A DNA stretch of 64,000 nt from Siphlonurus alternatus (lineage: Eukaryota; Arthropoda; Insecta; Ephemeroptera; Siphlonuridae): positions 19,441,480-19,505,479 of the forward strand of contig OX463780.1 of assembly GCA_949825025.1 (NCBI GenBank). The letters run 5' to 3'. Made by a program: the position numbers and the translations under genes. Below are positions 50,495 through 62,463 of the stretch, one piece after another. The notes under the pieces were generated by a model. It was not told the origin of the DNA and searched no databases. It worked only from the letters and a program-made list of their open reading frames with translations. How positions within the stretch are numbered: position 1 is the first letter of the stretch; each line of letters starts with the position of its first letter.

Positions 50495-50881
50495 GCAGTT
50501 GAAGCATGTGTTAATGTGGACTTCCTTCAAGAAAATAATTTATATTAAGACAAAGAAATCTTATTTGTATTCAGTTTTTGTTTTTTAGCGAAAGGCATTT
50601 TCTATGGTATTTCAACTTTTAGAATTTTGAATTTTCACAACATTTATTTTCAATAATTAATTTTTTGCATCTGAAGAGTAATATTTAATTAAGTTACTTT
50701 TAAATTGAGAGCTCCTCAAAAATTTAATTTGATTTAGCATTTATTCTAATATTTGATTTAATAAGACCCTTTAGTATATTATGTAATTAAACTGTAAGTC
50801 TGTTCTAAAATTTCTTTGTACGGTTTACTGTATATCTGATTTTTGAGTACAACCTGTGTGATGTATTTTTTTTCAATATAA

Positions 50882-50976
<95 letters not shown>

Positions 50977-51084
50977 ACTCAGGAGATATCAAGATATATG
51001 TATAATCTTTTTGTAGCAAATTTTGTTATGCATTAAAACATGTATAACATTTATATATATAAATAATGTCGTTTTTCTTACACA
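50495..51084. other. CTNNBL1 3' UTR and AT-rich flank
   Basis: AT-rich sequence after the CTNNBL1 stop, then a pure (AT)n tract at 50889-50972. A polyadenylation signal cannot be chosen with confidence. No other gene is seen. Confidence 0.5.
50889..50972. repeat. (AT)n microsatellite
   Basis: About 42 uninterrupted AT units between CTNNBL1 and the LINE fragment. Confidence 0.97.
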
Positions 51085-52314
51085 CAAGTGAAATTGTGGG
51101 CATGTGGTGTCAGGGGTAATTTATTAATGTGGTTAAAATCATTTCTCTCTGACCGATACCAGAAAGTTGTTTTTCAGGGGTCTGAATCTGTGGCACAGCC
51201 AGTACTGTCCGGGACAGTCCAGGGTTCTGTGATTGGCCCGGACTTATTTAATCTTTATTTAATGGACTTGCCTAAATGTTTAACTTCACTCATGTTAAAG
51301 TATTCGGATGATTCTACAATTTTTCGTTCAATATTTAATGAGTTGGATCTCGAGAAATTGCAGAATGATCTCAATATACTTTACTTATGGTGTCAAAATA
51401 ATGCGATGTCCCTCAACTTAAACAAATGCTCACACATGACAATTACGCGCTCTTCGAATCCAATTGTATCATCCTTCGTGATTAACAATACAATAATAAA
51501 CAAAGTATGTAAAATTAAGTTACTTGGTATTTGGATTACGGATGATTTGAAATGGAACGTGCATGTCGAAGAGACGCGTAAGAAATGTGCAAAATTAATC
51601 AGTTTTGTGTTTAAGTCATTGCGAGGATGCAGAGAACGTGTTTTGCGAAATATTTATATTTCACTTATCAAATCTATTATAACGTATGGTGCACCCGCTT
51701 GGCGTCCTCTCACTGCATATAACTTGGATAAATTGAATAGAATTCAGAATACTGCTACTAGACGCATAATTAAAGACAAAACTCTTGGTCATGTTCAGCG
51801 TCTGGATAGATTAAATTTAAATAACCTGTGTTCTGTGTTTGATGATATTGATTCTAAATTTTTGAAGAAGTGCCTTAGTGGAAAAATTGACCTATGTGTT
51901 GTGGGAGATAATAGATTGTCAATTAAACATCGCACTCGCGGAAGAGGAAACCCGTTTTCCTTGGTGTATGCTAAGCCTAATAGTGTCGCATATGCTACTT
52001 CTTATTTCCCGCGAGCTGCTAAGATGTTTAATTCAATGCCTCTCCCTTTTGATATGTAATTAATTTCTAAATTTTATGTAATTCTACTGGGCAGTCTAAT
52101 TGTTTATGCTTCTTATTGGTTTTATTTTTGTATATATTGTATATATTTCTGCTTTTTCATGTTCTTGTTTAATTAGGTGAATAGACACTGTATAGTGATT
52201 TGGTTGTTTCAGCAGCCGTTTCTATTTGCCCCATAGGCTCACATGTTTCTATCTTTTATTGTATTTTCAGCCTATGAAAGATTTAATAAATAAATAAATA
52301 AATAAATAAATAAA
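51085..52314 (+). mobile_element. 5'-truncated non-LTR retrotransposon (LINE)
   Basis: The fragment keeps the C-terminal half of a reverse transcriptase, a 3' untranslated region of about 225 bp and a (TAAA)n-type tail at 52284-52314. The 5' part (endonuclease and first RT blocks) is missing, as expected from incomplete target-primed reverse transcription. The RT motifs and tandem tail suggest the jockey/CR1/L2 group. No flanking target duplication was identified. Confidence 0.85.
51088..52059 (+). pseudogene. Partial LINE reverse transcriptase ORF
   Basis: An open frame of 323 codons with no natural start; its first in-frame codons (GTG AAA TTG) are mid-protein. RT signatures are in order: LLMWLKSFLSDRYQ, the block SGTVQGSVIGPDLFNLYLMDL (about residues 41-61), and the catalytic loop YSDD (residues 72-75), which keeps both aspartates. 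The thumb region with LLGIWI and the SLIKSIITYGAPAW segment follows. The C-terminus ends at a normal stop before the 3' UTR. There is no internal stop, so the insertion is fairly young, but without an endonuclease and N-terminus it is not autonomous. Confidence 0.88.
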
Positions 52315-52718
52315 TTTTCCCAAGTAATTAATTAAAAATTATGGCAACTGGAATTTTGCATTATATGTCGTGGATCCATATAGGATTATTTATTTTATAT
52401 TGTCAGTACAAAACCATTCAGTCAGTTCAGTCTTGCTGGTAGTTAAGTTGCAAGTAGACTATACTCCTCTTCGTCTGCTCCATGAGATATGAGACAATAA
52501 CAATTAATAAAAATTCAAAATATTCTTTAAAAATATATTAATTCCAGGTTCAGTTGACGAGTCCATGAATATAATTATATGAGAGAAATATGTTGTACGT
52601 AATTTATTCTTCTTTTTTTACCTCAAAATATTTTATTTGTAGTTAATTATTTTATAAATAATAATAAAAGTTATATAAATATAAATTTTATAATAATCTC
52701 AAATTCACTTTTTTCATT

Positions 52719-53020
52719 AATGGAGTATCGACCTCAAATTTTTTACTGCAGAAATGGATAGAGCGTGCAAAGTTATGCTATCCTGATTTTTTTGAGCCCG
52801 GAAACTATTTTTAAAAAATTATTGAATGTCCTTTTTGTGACGTCACGCGGTGGCAAGTCCTATCTTTTTCTAAAGGAGCGGCGTCTCGTGACGTCACAAA
52901 AAGAACTTTCAATAATTTTTTAAAAATTGTTCCCGAGCTCTAAAAAGTCAGGGTAGCATAACTTTGCATGCACGCTCTATTCATTTCTGCTATAAAAAAA
53001 TTTGAGGTCGATACTCCATT
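52719..53020. mobile_element. Fold-back element with paired TGACGTCA sites
   Basis: A 302-bp unit starting AATGGAGTATCGACCTCAAA and ending with the complement TTTGAGGTCGATACTCCATT. The arms of about 135 bp match with few differences. Each arm carries TGACGTCA next to the loop (52838-52845 and 52889-52896). No target duplication is obvious. It is a MITE-like element of unknown superfamily. Confidence 0.8.
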
Positions 53021-53648
53021 GTGTATGCGAAAAAATAGTTGTGAATATACGGGATTAAAAATGGTTTAAATTGGTCCATTTTTAACTTCTGCTCGATCGT
53101 TCTCGATCAAACTGGATCGATTGTAAAGAACTGTATTTTGTGAAATAATTCAAATAATGATTATTATTATTTTTTTAAATTACTTAAATTTAAAGGCATT
53201 TTTTATTAATTATTATAATAAAGGTCCCATTATTATTACTCAACAAAGAATAAACCAAAATTAATTTTGCTAAAAGTTTATATTGTGATTTTTTTTTTAA
53301 GTTAATTGTTATTATTACATTATAATTATCTTATATGATCGCCGCGCGAGTATATTAAATATGAAAACAAAAAAATATAGAACCTATATAATAGATAGTA
53401 TCGATTGAAATTAATAGATCAATTAAGTTATAAAGTTAAAAACATTATTTATATTAAGGCAGGATTATGAGCTCTGTTATTATAGTTAAATTAGGTTATA
53501 TATTTTGTAACACTTTTAATTTTGAAAGTCTAAATAAATATTTAATATATTATGAAATTTTACGGTAGTGTCTGGATAATTGATATATAAATATTTAAAT
53601 ATGACAACTATTATTGCTAGTTAATAATATATGATGTATATATTTTAC

Positions 53649-53651
<3 letters not shown>

Positions 53652-53700
<49 letters not shown>

Positions 53701-53707
53701 TATATAC

Positions 53708-53799
<92 letters not shown>
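53652..53799. repeat. (AT)n microsatellite with interruptions
   Basis: About 150 bp of alternating TA broken by a few GTATAT/CATATA units. Confidence 0.95.
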
Positions 53800-53801
<2 letters not shown>

Positions 53802-54189
53802 TAAAACAACAAGCAATATATTAAGAGTCAGGCCGGGCTATTTATAATTCGAAATGAAAATAAACATAAAAAAGGACAAATAAAGAAAAGAGCATTCAAA
53901 AATACATATTTCTCGATCTGAACTCACAATAAAGCGCAAATGATTGCGCAATTACGATATACGATACAAAATATTTTTTTAATGCCGTATGTTTTTCAGT
54001 TCAAATAATTATCATGTATGATACTATCTCTATTCTAGATCGGAACTTGATGAAGCGATAAAAACAAACACACGCAACAGAACGAGAACGAGTTAAATGA
54101 GTATTGATTGTTAATGAGCATGCACGTATATGCAGCAATAGTGTCACTTGCACGTTGCATGGTTAGTCATCGGTTCAAGGCTGCATGCA

Positions 54190-54324
54190 GCTGAAAGCGC
54201 CTGAGAAGTAGGCAACCCTTTCAGCACGTCACTGCGAGTTGTTTGCCGTGCATTTTTCGACTAAAACATTCGTTCAAGGGCAATCGTTTAAGAAGGAACG
54301 CCATCTGAAGCTGTTGCTAACATG
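54190..54324 (+). CDS. NEK6/7: Likely exon 1 of the NEK6/7-type kinase gene (5' UTR plus ATG)
   Basis: A GC-richer leader-like stretch ends with AACATG immediately followed by the donor GTATGT. The ATG at 54322-54324 is in phase 0 with the kinase exon that starts at 54997 (GCC), so splicing gives Met followed directly by the kinase exon. The 5' boundary is approximate. If correct, the coding part of exon 1 is only the start codon. The alternative is a start further upstream or a different first exon. Confidence 0.5.
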
Positions 54325-54996
54325 GTATGTACTGTTGTTTTTGGAGTATATTTCTTATTCTACCATTTTTGCTGATATTGTACCAATTAAAAACTAAAGA
54401 AATTATTGTAGTGCGCCTTAAAACTATAATACATATAATAAAAAGAAAAATAATCAGAAGTATTATATAGAATGTACGTTTGAAATTTTCATAAATATTT
54501 TTGCCATCAAAGGTGATTTGCATGTGTCATGAAATCGTGTAAACAAATTATATATATAACCAGTATTTTTTTTTTCACAGAAATTTTATATTAAATTTAT
54601 ATATTATCATTGCATATACCATAATATATAAATATATATTAATATATGATCCATAGCCAAACTCAAAATCCATGCCCTATCCTATATGGCTTTTATCCAT
54701 GCATTTCGAATTGAATCAAAATATATGGAGTGCGTTAATTAAAAAAGTGTGATTTTGCGCTAGCGCTAATTTTTACATTTCGTTATTAAGCACTAGCTTT
54801 ATTCATAATAACATTTATTTTTGTATTATCTAGCTACCACAAAAAACTTGTTCCCCCTTTTTTTGACATTTTAATGACGCAATATTATAGTACGTCGATC
54901 GTTACCAAAATGCGTTAAATTTTAATATATCAAAACCATTCACTGCACGCTTTGTGACTTCCGATCGACGTCTGCAATCAACCCTGAATGTTGCAG

Positions 54997-55215
54997 GCCG
55001 AGGCTTCACCCTCACCATGCTCGCTGTCTCCCTCGCTGTCGTGCTCCGAGCAGCTCGAGGTGGAGAAACGCGTGGGCCGCGGCCAGTTCAGCGAGGTGTT
55101 CCGCGCGAGAGTACTCGCCTCGGGTCAGCTTGTCGCCCTCAAGAGAGTGCGAATCTTCGAGCTTGCAGACGCCAAGGCCCGCGCCGACTGCCTCAAGGAG
55201 ATCGCACTCCTGCAG
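54997..55215 (+). CDS. NEK6/7: NEK6/7-type serine/threonine kinase, N-terminal kinase exon (partial)
   Basis: The exon is bounded by GTTGCAG and CAG|GTAAAA and encodes 73 residues, phase 0 at both ends. After a short Ser/Pro-rich leader it reads into a protein-kinase N-lobe: the glycine-rich loop VGRGQFSEVF, the VALK motif with the ATP-binding lysine (residue 50 counting the proposed Met), and a helix-C segment DAKARADCLKEIALL with its conserved Glu. The IGRGQFSEV and DAKARAD segments are diagnostic of NEK6/NEK7, mitotic kinases activated by NEK9 in vertebrates. No following kinase exon is visible between 55216 and 64000, so the rest probably lies beyond the window. A truncated gene copy cannot be excluded. 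The exon is far GC-richer than its flanks. Confidence 0.85.
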
Positions 55216-58200
55216 GTAAAAATCTCCTGATTCTCCTTCAAGCAATATAGTTGCAAAAACGTTGTGTGACTACAGAAAGATACGGCATAGGGCACCGACG
55301 GCACAGTTAATCCTTGAGATTGTTATTATTTTTTCAGTGAAAAACATTCTAAATATATAAAATAACAAAAAATAACCTTAGGCGCTTATGTAAATTCACT
55401 AAAATGAGAATTTCTTGCTATTGCGTAAATGGCGTCAGTAGATACTACAGTTGAAGACAGATTTTTTAAAAGAAATATTTTTTTTCTGTAACATGTAATA
55501 ATTCTGTTGACTCATATGTTGCTATTTTTTATGTTTATATATCTGTTTTTGTTGTAATATAAAAAAACAATTTTTGATTTCTTAATCAAGGTGATCGGGT
55601 TCACCGGCTCCTCGGCAAATCTCGCAGGAAGGATTGGTATTTTTTTATATAAATTTATTGGCAATGCAAAGTTTATTACGGTATTATACATGAGTCGATA
55701 AATCTTAAATTGAAAAAAATCGGTGTAGTGATATATATATTTTGCAATAGTTATGAAAAAACAGTATACAATGCACTTTGAAATTGATGAATATAAGTGT
55801 TTTGGTAAATTTGAATTGGGTGAAATGAGCAAATCCAAGATTTTGTCATGTCACTAAATATTTAAAGAGATTTTAAAGTTTAAAAATAACACGTATTTTT
55901 ATGGCAACAGCTGATTTATACTAATACATATTCATATTTATGGGCAATGACTACTTGGCTCTCATATATACCCGAAGTTAATTCATGCCTTCAATGTATC
56001 CGAAATGTAATGTAAGTAATGTTCATTGGTAATTAAAATATGATTGTTTGTTTTTGTTGTTTCCAGGCACTTACATACAATTTAATTATTTCATTAATTA
56101 TACTATTGTTCTGCTGTACGCTTTATAGTTAAAAAATAAAGGTGAATAAAAAACTTTAACACTTCAAGGAATTAAGCTATTTTTCCTTGATAATTATTGA
56201 TATCATTTTATTAATTACTTAGCTGCCGCTAGAATCACCAAATTTGTTGATGATTTATTTAAAGACTGACAATATTTAATCTACCGGACTTTTAGTGAAA
56301 ATTTAAGACCACTGTTAAAGAATTTTGAAGGGGAATAATAGAAGTGGTTACTTTTTCGTCTATCAGTTTTCAGAAATAATACAGAATATTACTTTTATTG
56401 TATAACAAGAATCTCTCATTGTTAAAAACAGTTCGCGATTTGGTAAGAACTTTTTAACTTTTAAAGTTAGTTTAAAATATTATAAAATTAGTACTTAAGT
56501 AATTAAAAACATTAAGTTATTATTATTTTGCTGATTGTTAAAAGTACGAATTATAAGATTTTTATCTATTTTTCAATAATTGTATTTAAAAATATATTTT
56601 TTAATCTAAAAATTCCTGTCAATTATTAAATATCAGTACGTTTCCACCAAAAACTGTTTTTTTTCTTTTAAGTGTTTGGTATTTTAATGCTCATTTAAAC
56701 TTCAACATAAATAGAGTGAAATTTTTTTGTTTCTATGATATTCCTTCGACATGTGAAAGAAAATCTATACATGATGGGAACTATTGAAATTTGCACACAA
56801 AAACTTTTTATATCATTTTTTTCCCTTATGTAATTTCGTTTTCATCCTACTTTTCCCTAACTAAAAAATCCTGTTATAATATTATATGCAATGTAATGCC
56901 ATAATAACGATATAAAAAACTTACAATATAAGAATTCAATATAATCAGCAAGAATATTTCTTATAACTTTATGCGTATACGTATGAAGAAAATCAGAGTT
57001 AAAATTTTTGATACCGTATAACACCCTTGTGATAAAAAATATGTTATTTTCATTAAATTTTGTGTCAGCATTATATGCGTTTATATAGGCGTGAAAATTT
57101 TTGAAAAAAGTCAACAAGAATATAATTTGAAATGCGTAAAATTTACACGCATCTTTTTGTTACTAAAATTTAATAGCTATTTTATTGAAGATACTTTACT
57201 ATTTTTTTTAGTATATTGATGTTGTAAAAAAAAATATAAATAATGAAAGTAATCGTTCAATGATCTTATAAAATTTAATTCGCATGACTTTACTGTGAGA
57301 ATATGTTGTAATTTTTTTTATACTTTCTTGTATTGTTTAGTTTTATTCGCTTCTTCAGGACTTTGTCTTATAAGTTGGTCTATAATACAGTATATTTTGT
57401 CTATACTTATTGCATTCCATGCAAGATTTTTTTTTTAATAGCAAATTTGGATAGACGACCTCCGACAGTTCACTGTAAATTTTTTTCTATTTTTTTTTTA
57501 ACCTCCTTCGTTAAAATCGACGCCTGTCCTTTTGCTATTGTGACTATATGACGTCACAGCGTTTTGAACAGTACGATTTAAAAGTGTTAAAGATTAAAAA
57601 ATATCTAATTAAAGATTAACAATACACATAACTCAAGGTCCTCTATAGATCCAAATTTGCATTTAAATATTTCATGCAAGTTCATTAAAATAAAGGAGAT
57701 CTTAATATTCATTCATATTTATTAATTGCCAGCTGGCTCACTATGTATGTATTTCATATATAAGGCGCTTAGTAAATTCTGTGCAACGTCATAGAGCTAT
57801 AGTAACATTTTAATTTTTTTTACCAATTATTCGTCACATATTTTAATCGCCTTCAAAGTGACTGGACTCTTTAATAAAAAATATAGAAACTGAGGAAACT
57901 ACATTATATTGGCCGTTGTAGTAACAAAAATGTGAAGGTATTTTGACATTGCTAAACAACGACCAATTAATTAAATAGTCCAATGTAATGCTATGTCGTA
58001 TTATCAGGTAATCTAGAAATATTTAACGAATTAATGTATTTTTTTATTTGATCTTTTGAAAGATTAAGATACTTATATAGTATAAAATAACGAGTAAATA
58101 CCACTAGAATAGTTGATGGAAAATAAAATGTTAAAAATATTTTCTAATAGTCGCAAAAATCTTTATGGAAACAGAAAAATTTCAAATTTGAGACACCAAC

Positions 58201-60875
58201 ATAAATCTTCGACTTTACTTCTGCGTGTGTCACTTCATTGCATCATTTTTATGGTTGTTTTCAGGTACTTAAAATGAAATAATTTCCCGAGTTAACGGGG
58301 TGTAACGGAGACGTTAAAAACGAGTCATTTGCTGGGTGGTATAATCGTTGGGATTGTAAAAACCAGATAAATATACAACATAAAACCCATCGTACTATGC
58401 ACGGTATTTGTAATACTGTTTTGTGTTAGTGCACAAATATTGTAATTATTAGCATTATTTACTTTATAATGCATTAAAGACAGGAAACATTTTTGGGTAA
58501 ACTACTACTACATATATTATATCAGTAGTAACATTTATTTCCACAGCCTTAGTTAAAATTATGAATAAATGTACATCTTTACACTATATAACTAAATACA
58601 CAAAATCTTTCGGGTGTCGCAAATGTTACATTTACTGGAGCTGCAGCTGTTATTGAAAGTGACAAAGATATTCGCGGATTTGTAATTTTAAAAGGGAGGT
58701 GAGAAGAGAGGCTTCAAGTGTTCCCCGGCAGGAAAATTTTCTCCATATGCCACCATTGTAGACAATTTTATTTTTTTTTTCTCGCTAACTAGTAAAGCTA
58801 TTAATTTGAAACCATCATTTTTCTATTCTATTTCAGTAAATAATTACATGATATTGTACGAGCCAGGGTTATAATCTACTACCCCCCCCCTCACCATTAA
58901 GGGAATGATTGATTGGTTGTTATTTTGGGGCAATTGACACATTTTGGTCATGTATGCTCCCCCATACCATTAAACGATGTTCTGTTAATAAATCAAGATC
59001 ATATTTTCTTCTTAAAAAAATCTTTAATGACAAAAAAGCAATTTCGATTTTTTTTTAACATAAGTATGTATAGGACGGTGAGAATACCGCAAAATCAGCT
59101 GTCTTGAAGCCTCTAGAGCACTCCGTCGTTTGACCCAAAAAGTTGAAGGTTTACTGACAAAGTGTAGATAAGGAAAGCATTGAAAAATTGCATTTCTCGT
59201 ATTCATTATCGTATTTTATATTGCGTATTGTTTGCATTTAGTCTTTCGTGTCAATTGGTTAGCCTCATACATCAGTCCCGTTTAATACGTTTACAATCTA
59301 TTTGTTTGTTTGTAATTCTTCAGTACATATTGCCATGTACTTCCTAGTTTCTTCACTAATTATGAAATTTACTTCGTTATTTAGTATATAATTAGCATGA
59401 CAGCTGTGGTACTTTGAAGTCAATCTGTCAATACATTGCAGCAAATGTAATCAATGTACTAAGCACCTGCAATAATATGTTATTTTAATTCAATGACTTA
59501 TCAAATTGTATAATTTTAATATTATAACTACTGATGCTCAACTTGTGCAAGTAATTTTGTTCAATCGCATTTTTTTATTATGCTTGCAGTTATTATAAAA
59601 TATGAACTGTATGAAATACAAATTAATTAAATTAGCAAAAAGTTACATTTTTTTTTTATAGTTAAAACTCAAATGTCTCCTCCAAAAATATTGTGTTTTT
59701 GCAGAGCCTTAAAATGTTATACTAAAGTTATTTCCCAAGTTCCCAATCACCTTAATTAGGGATATAATTTTTTGCAGCCTAATCGTTAGTACAGTTTATT
59801 ATCCATAATGGTGCAAGAGACAAAGCGATATGCAATTTTTAGGAAGGTAAATAAACACATGGCGTACCCCTACCATTTAATATTCTATAAGCCTGTTTGT
59901 AAACCCTGCTCGGTGTACACTTTTACACCGTTTTCTTACACCAGCGCAGATGGTGGGGTAGGGAGTGCAGTGCAGATGATGTCACGATTTTTGTTCGTAA
60001 ACTTGCTCAGAGTACACCGAGCAGGGTTTACGAACAGACCTTATAATACGTATATAGTGTGTTTTCCTTCGTTAAATTTAGATTTAAAACATTTTTTTAT
60101 TCCAATAATGTAACGTATTTTCCCGAATAAAAACAATTTTTAATGTTGTGTATTTTTACTATTTTCATAAATCTAGCATAAAAAACATATTAGATACAAA
60201 ACAACGCACCATTATTACATAAATCAAATGTTTTTTTTTCCGTGCAAATAATTGCAGCAAAAAAAAAGAAGTCATCAGGATTAAGCTTTTTTAATGAACT
60301 CATCTGTGTTTATGAACACATATCATATTTTTGTTTTGCTTTTATCATGAAAGGAATTAAATATAACTTTATCAAACTCAGCTAGCTATACAAAAAAATA
60401 TAAGAAGTTATTTACAGATGCTGTGCAAAACAACAAAATTGCTTTATTATATTAAAGTGAATTATGATTATAATATCCTATATTATGAACCGACTGATAA
60501 TTTTTGTAATTGTTAATAATTACTAGATGTATTTTTAAGTGTTTTCACTGCGTTCGAAAACATACTTCATAATCAGGCAATAACTTTATAATTTTTCAAT
60601 AACAAAAGATTTCTTTTTATGCAAAACCACCCCTTGGAACCTCAAAGATTAGCTCTGTATGAAAAAATTAATTAACAAAAATTTCATTATAGTTTCTGTA
60701 TTCATAGTAAAGGAAAAATACAAACAAAAAACAGTGCCTGAATACTATGTTATTTAATATGATTATCCAATGCATACTCTAATTAATACCAAGTTATTAA
60801 TGTTTATATAAATATAATAATTACTCAGGAAATAACCGGAAGTTTCTCGTCTTCTTGTACCGGTGGTGTAGATAA
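55216..60875. other. AT-rich stretch, probable large kinase intron
   Basis: No exon-like sequence is seen. It is AT-rich throughout, with a C-run at about 58880, a fold-back at 59886-60045 and no other recognised repeat. A kinase intron running from 55216 past the Polinton element is the simplest interpretation. Confidence 0.45.
59886..60045. mobile_element. MITE with ~30-bp inverted ends
   Basis: The 160-bp unit begins TATAAGCCTGTTTGTAAACC and ends with a near-complement, GGTTTACGAACAGACCTTATA. The inner sequences CTGCTCGGTGTAC and GTACACCGAGCAG are exact complements. The loop is GC-richer and has no open frame. Confidence 0.78.
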
Positions 60876-61256
60876 AAATACTTGGATGAAGTGCTAGCTT
60901 ACGGACCAGGAAGTAAAATCATTGCATTTGTCTCTTGCGGCCCAAAATGTTACTCGTACATCATAGCCATCAGGGGGGATGTAAATAACACAAAGGTAAT
61001 TACCAAAGTAAAGGGCTTCTCTCTGAATTATAAAAACTCCAAAGCAATCAATTTTGACACACTGAAGGGCCAAGTTACAGGCAGCGGATCCACAGTGGCT
61101 GTTATCAAAGAACCCATGAATATTGTTACTTTGCGGGACCACATTCTTGTCTCAACTGATCGTGAGAAAAGGCAAAGGCTTGGTTACACTAAGCGACGCC
61201 TGACAGATGACTACGGAACCCTCCCTTTTGGTTTCAAAAGGCCTAGATATTACTAA
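60876..61256 (+). pseudogene. Polinton family B DNA polymerase, C-terminal fragment
   Basis: 126 codons match the C-terminal region of protein-primed PolB proteins of Polintons. Visible marks are FVSCGPKCYSY, the KVKGFSLNYKNSKAINFD segment, and an end reading DDYGTLPFGF. An in-frame TAA lies at 60873-60875, just before the recognisable sequence, and nothing upstream resembles the exonuclease or palm domains, so about nine tenths of the protein is missing. No ATG begins the fragment. A splice acceptor explanation fails, because the only nearby AG (60870-60871) still leaves the TAA in frame. The loss is best explained by deletion or by truncation at insertion. Confidence 0.85.
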
Positions 61257-61437
61257 ATAATTAATTTTTTTTTTGTTATATTCTATTCATTGTTTTTTAA
61301 AAAAAATAGGTGATGGGACAGTATGCATTTTATAACCACAGCTAATGATATCAATGTATCTCGCAAAAAAAAATAAAAAAAAATGTTTTACTTTACTTAT
61401 AAATTTGTGTGTTTCCTTCATTTACCATGATTCAACA

Positions 61438-62073
61438 ATGGACCTTCGCTGGAAGCACCCGTTCACGTCTATTGTCTCTGGCCCCACATCTTGCGGCAAG
61501 AGCTTTTTTGTGGCTCAGTTTTTAAGTTGTCTGAGCAAAATGGCTGATGTTAACTTTAAGTCGGTGATCTGGTGCTATTCAGTATGGCAGCCATTGTATT
61601 CAGATGTAAAGCAGAGAGTTAACGTAACATTTCATAAAGGTTTGCTCGATGCTGAGGACGGAGAAGCTCTTGCAAACTTAGAGCCACCTAGATTAATAAT
61701 TGTTGATGATTTGATGAGAGAGAGTGATCAGAAACTAGCAGACATGTTCACAAAAGATTCGCACCATCGAGCTGTAAGTGTAATATTTATAACTCAGAAT
61801 TTGTTCCACAAGGGAAGGTGGAACCGTGACATTAGTCTCAATACTCACTATATTGTAGCTTTTAAGAATCCACGTGACAGGGCCCAATTTTCACATCTCT
61901 CTAGGCAGGTGTGCCCTAAGAACAGTCGCTTTCTTGAAGAAGCTTATCAGGAAGCAACGAAGAGGCCTCACGGCTATCTCCTCTTGGACCTAAAGCAGTC
62001 AACAGATGATTCTTTGAGGTACCGCACAAACATATTTCCCGGGGAAAAATGTATCATATTTAAAGAGAAATAA
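61438..62073 (+). CDS. Polinton packaging-type ATPase (FtsK/HerA, A32-like)
   Basis: 211 residues. The Walker A motif GPTSCGKS is at residues 15-22 and Walker B RLIIVDD ends at residues 90-91 with two aspartates. A downstream VIFITQN segment (about 115-121) fits the sensor strand. By family knowledge these ATPases pump element or viral DNA into capsids. The start was set at 61438 (MDLRWKHPF) because the family begins near this sequence; the frame stays open upstream to 61345 but that part is lysine-rich and low-complexity. It lies about 180 bp after the polymerase fragment and about 60 bp before the next gene, all on one strand. It appears intact, unlike its neighbours. Confidence 0.88.
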   Translation: MDLRWKHPFTSIVSGPTSCGKSFFVAQFLSCLSKMADVNFKSVIWCYSVWQPLYSDVKQRVNVTFHKGLLDAEDGEALANLEPPRLIIVDDLMRESDQKLADMFTKDSHHRAVSVIFITQNLFHKGRWNRDISLNTHYIVAFKNPRDRAQFSHLSRQVCPKNSRFLEEAYQEATKRPHGYLLLDLKQSTDDSLRYRTNIFPGEKCIIFKEK

Positions 62074-62130
62074 ACGTAGTTAATTAGTATAAGTAATCAG
62101 AGAGCACCAAAAAGCTTTTAGTTGTTAGTC

Positions 62131-62463
62131 ATGCGTAGACGCATAAAGAACAAGGCTAAAACATTGTCACTACTAGCCAAATCAAGACCGTCAATCAAGA
62201 GGGCGCTGCTGGATGCAGCTGACTCAGAACTCATTGGCGTCATTTGTGAATGTGCTGACAATACGTTAAAAGGAAATGTTCGACTTCAGGCCGCTCAGAA
62301 GCGCCGCCTAGCTAGGCACAAGCAGATCCTTCGCAAGCTTGCTAAAAGAGGAGAAACTTGGACGAAAAAGAAAAAAATAGTTGTACAGACAGGTGGAGCG
62401 TTCCTGCCAGCTTTGTTGCTGCCGATTCTCGCAAGCATCACGGGCGCCCTCTTCAATCGATAA
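62131..62463 (+). CDS. Polinton small basic protein (adenovirus pX/core-like)
   Basis: 110 residues. The first 80 are Arg/Lys-rich (MRRRIKNK start, then LKGNVRLQAAQKRRLARHK and KKKKIVVQ). The C-terminus is a hydrophobic GGAFLPALLLPILASITG segment that could insert in a membrane or pack against a capsid. Polintons and adintoviruses commonly carry a protein of this shape, compared in the literature with adenoviral core peptides; that role is an inference here. Its stop codon overlaps the next start by one base (TAATG at 62461-62465), indicating tight coupling. The open frame extends nine bases upstream without an ATG. Confidence 0.72.
   Translation: MRRRIKNKAKTLSLLAKSRPSIKRALLDAADSELIGVICECADNTLKGNVRLQAAQKRRLARHKQILRKLAKRGETWTKKKKIVVQTGGAFLPALLLPILASITGALFNR

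Larger units (their letters stand above)
52315..54190. other. AT-rich non-coding stretch with fold-back and microsatellite
   Basis: No gene is seen. Apart from the fold-back at 52719-53020 and a long (AT)n with interspersed GTATAT at 53652-53799, the sequence is AT-rich without exon-like frames. Confidence 0.55.

Noticed and set aside
62358..62462. N-terminal extension of the Polinton charged protein upstream of 62463
   Set aside because: These codons are an out-of-frame reading of the preceding core-like gene; the TAATG overlap gives a more natural start.
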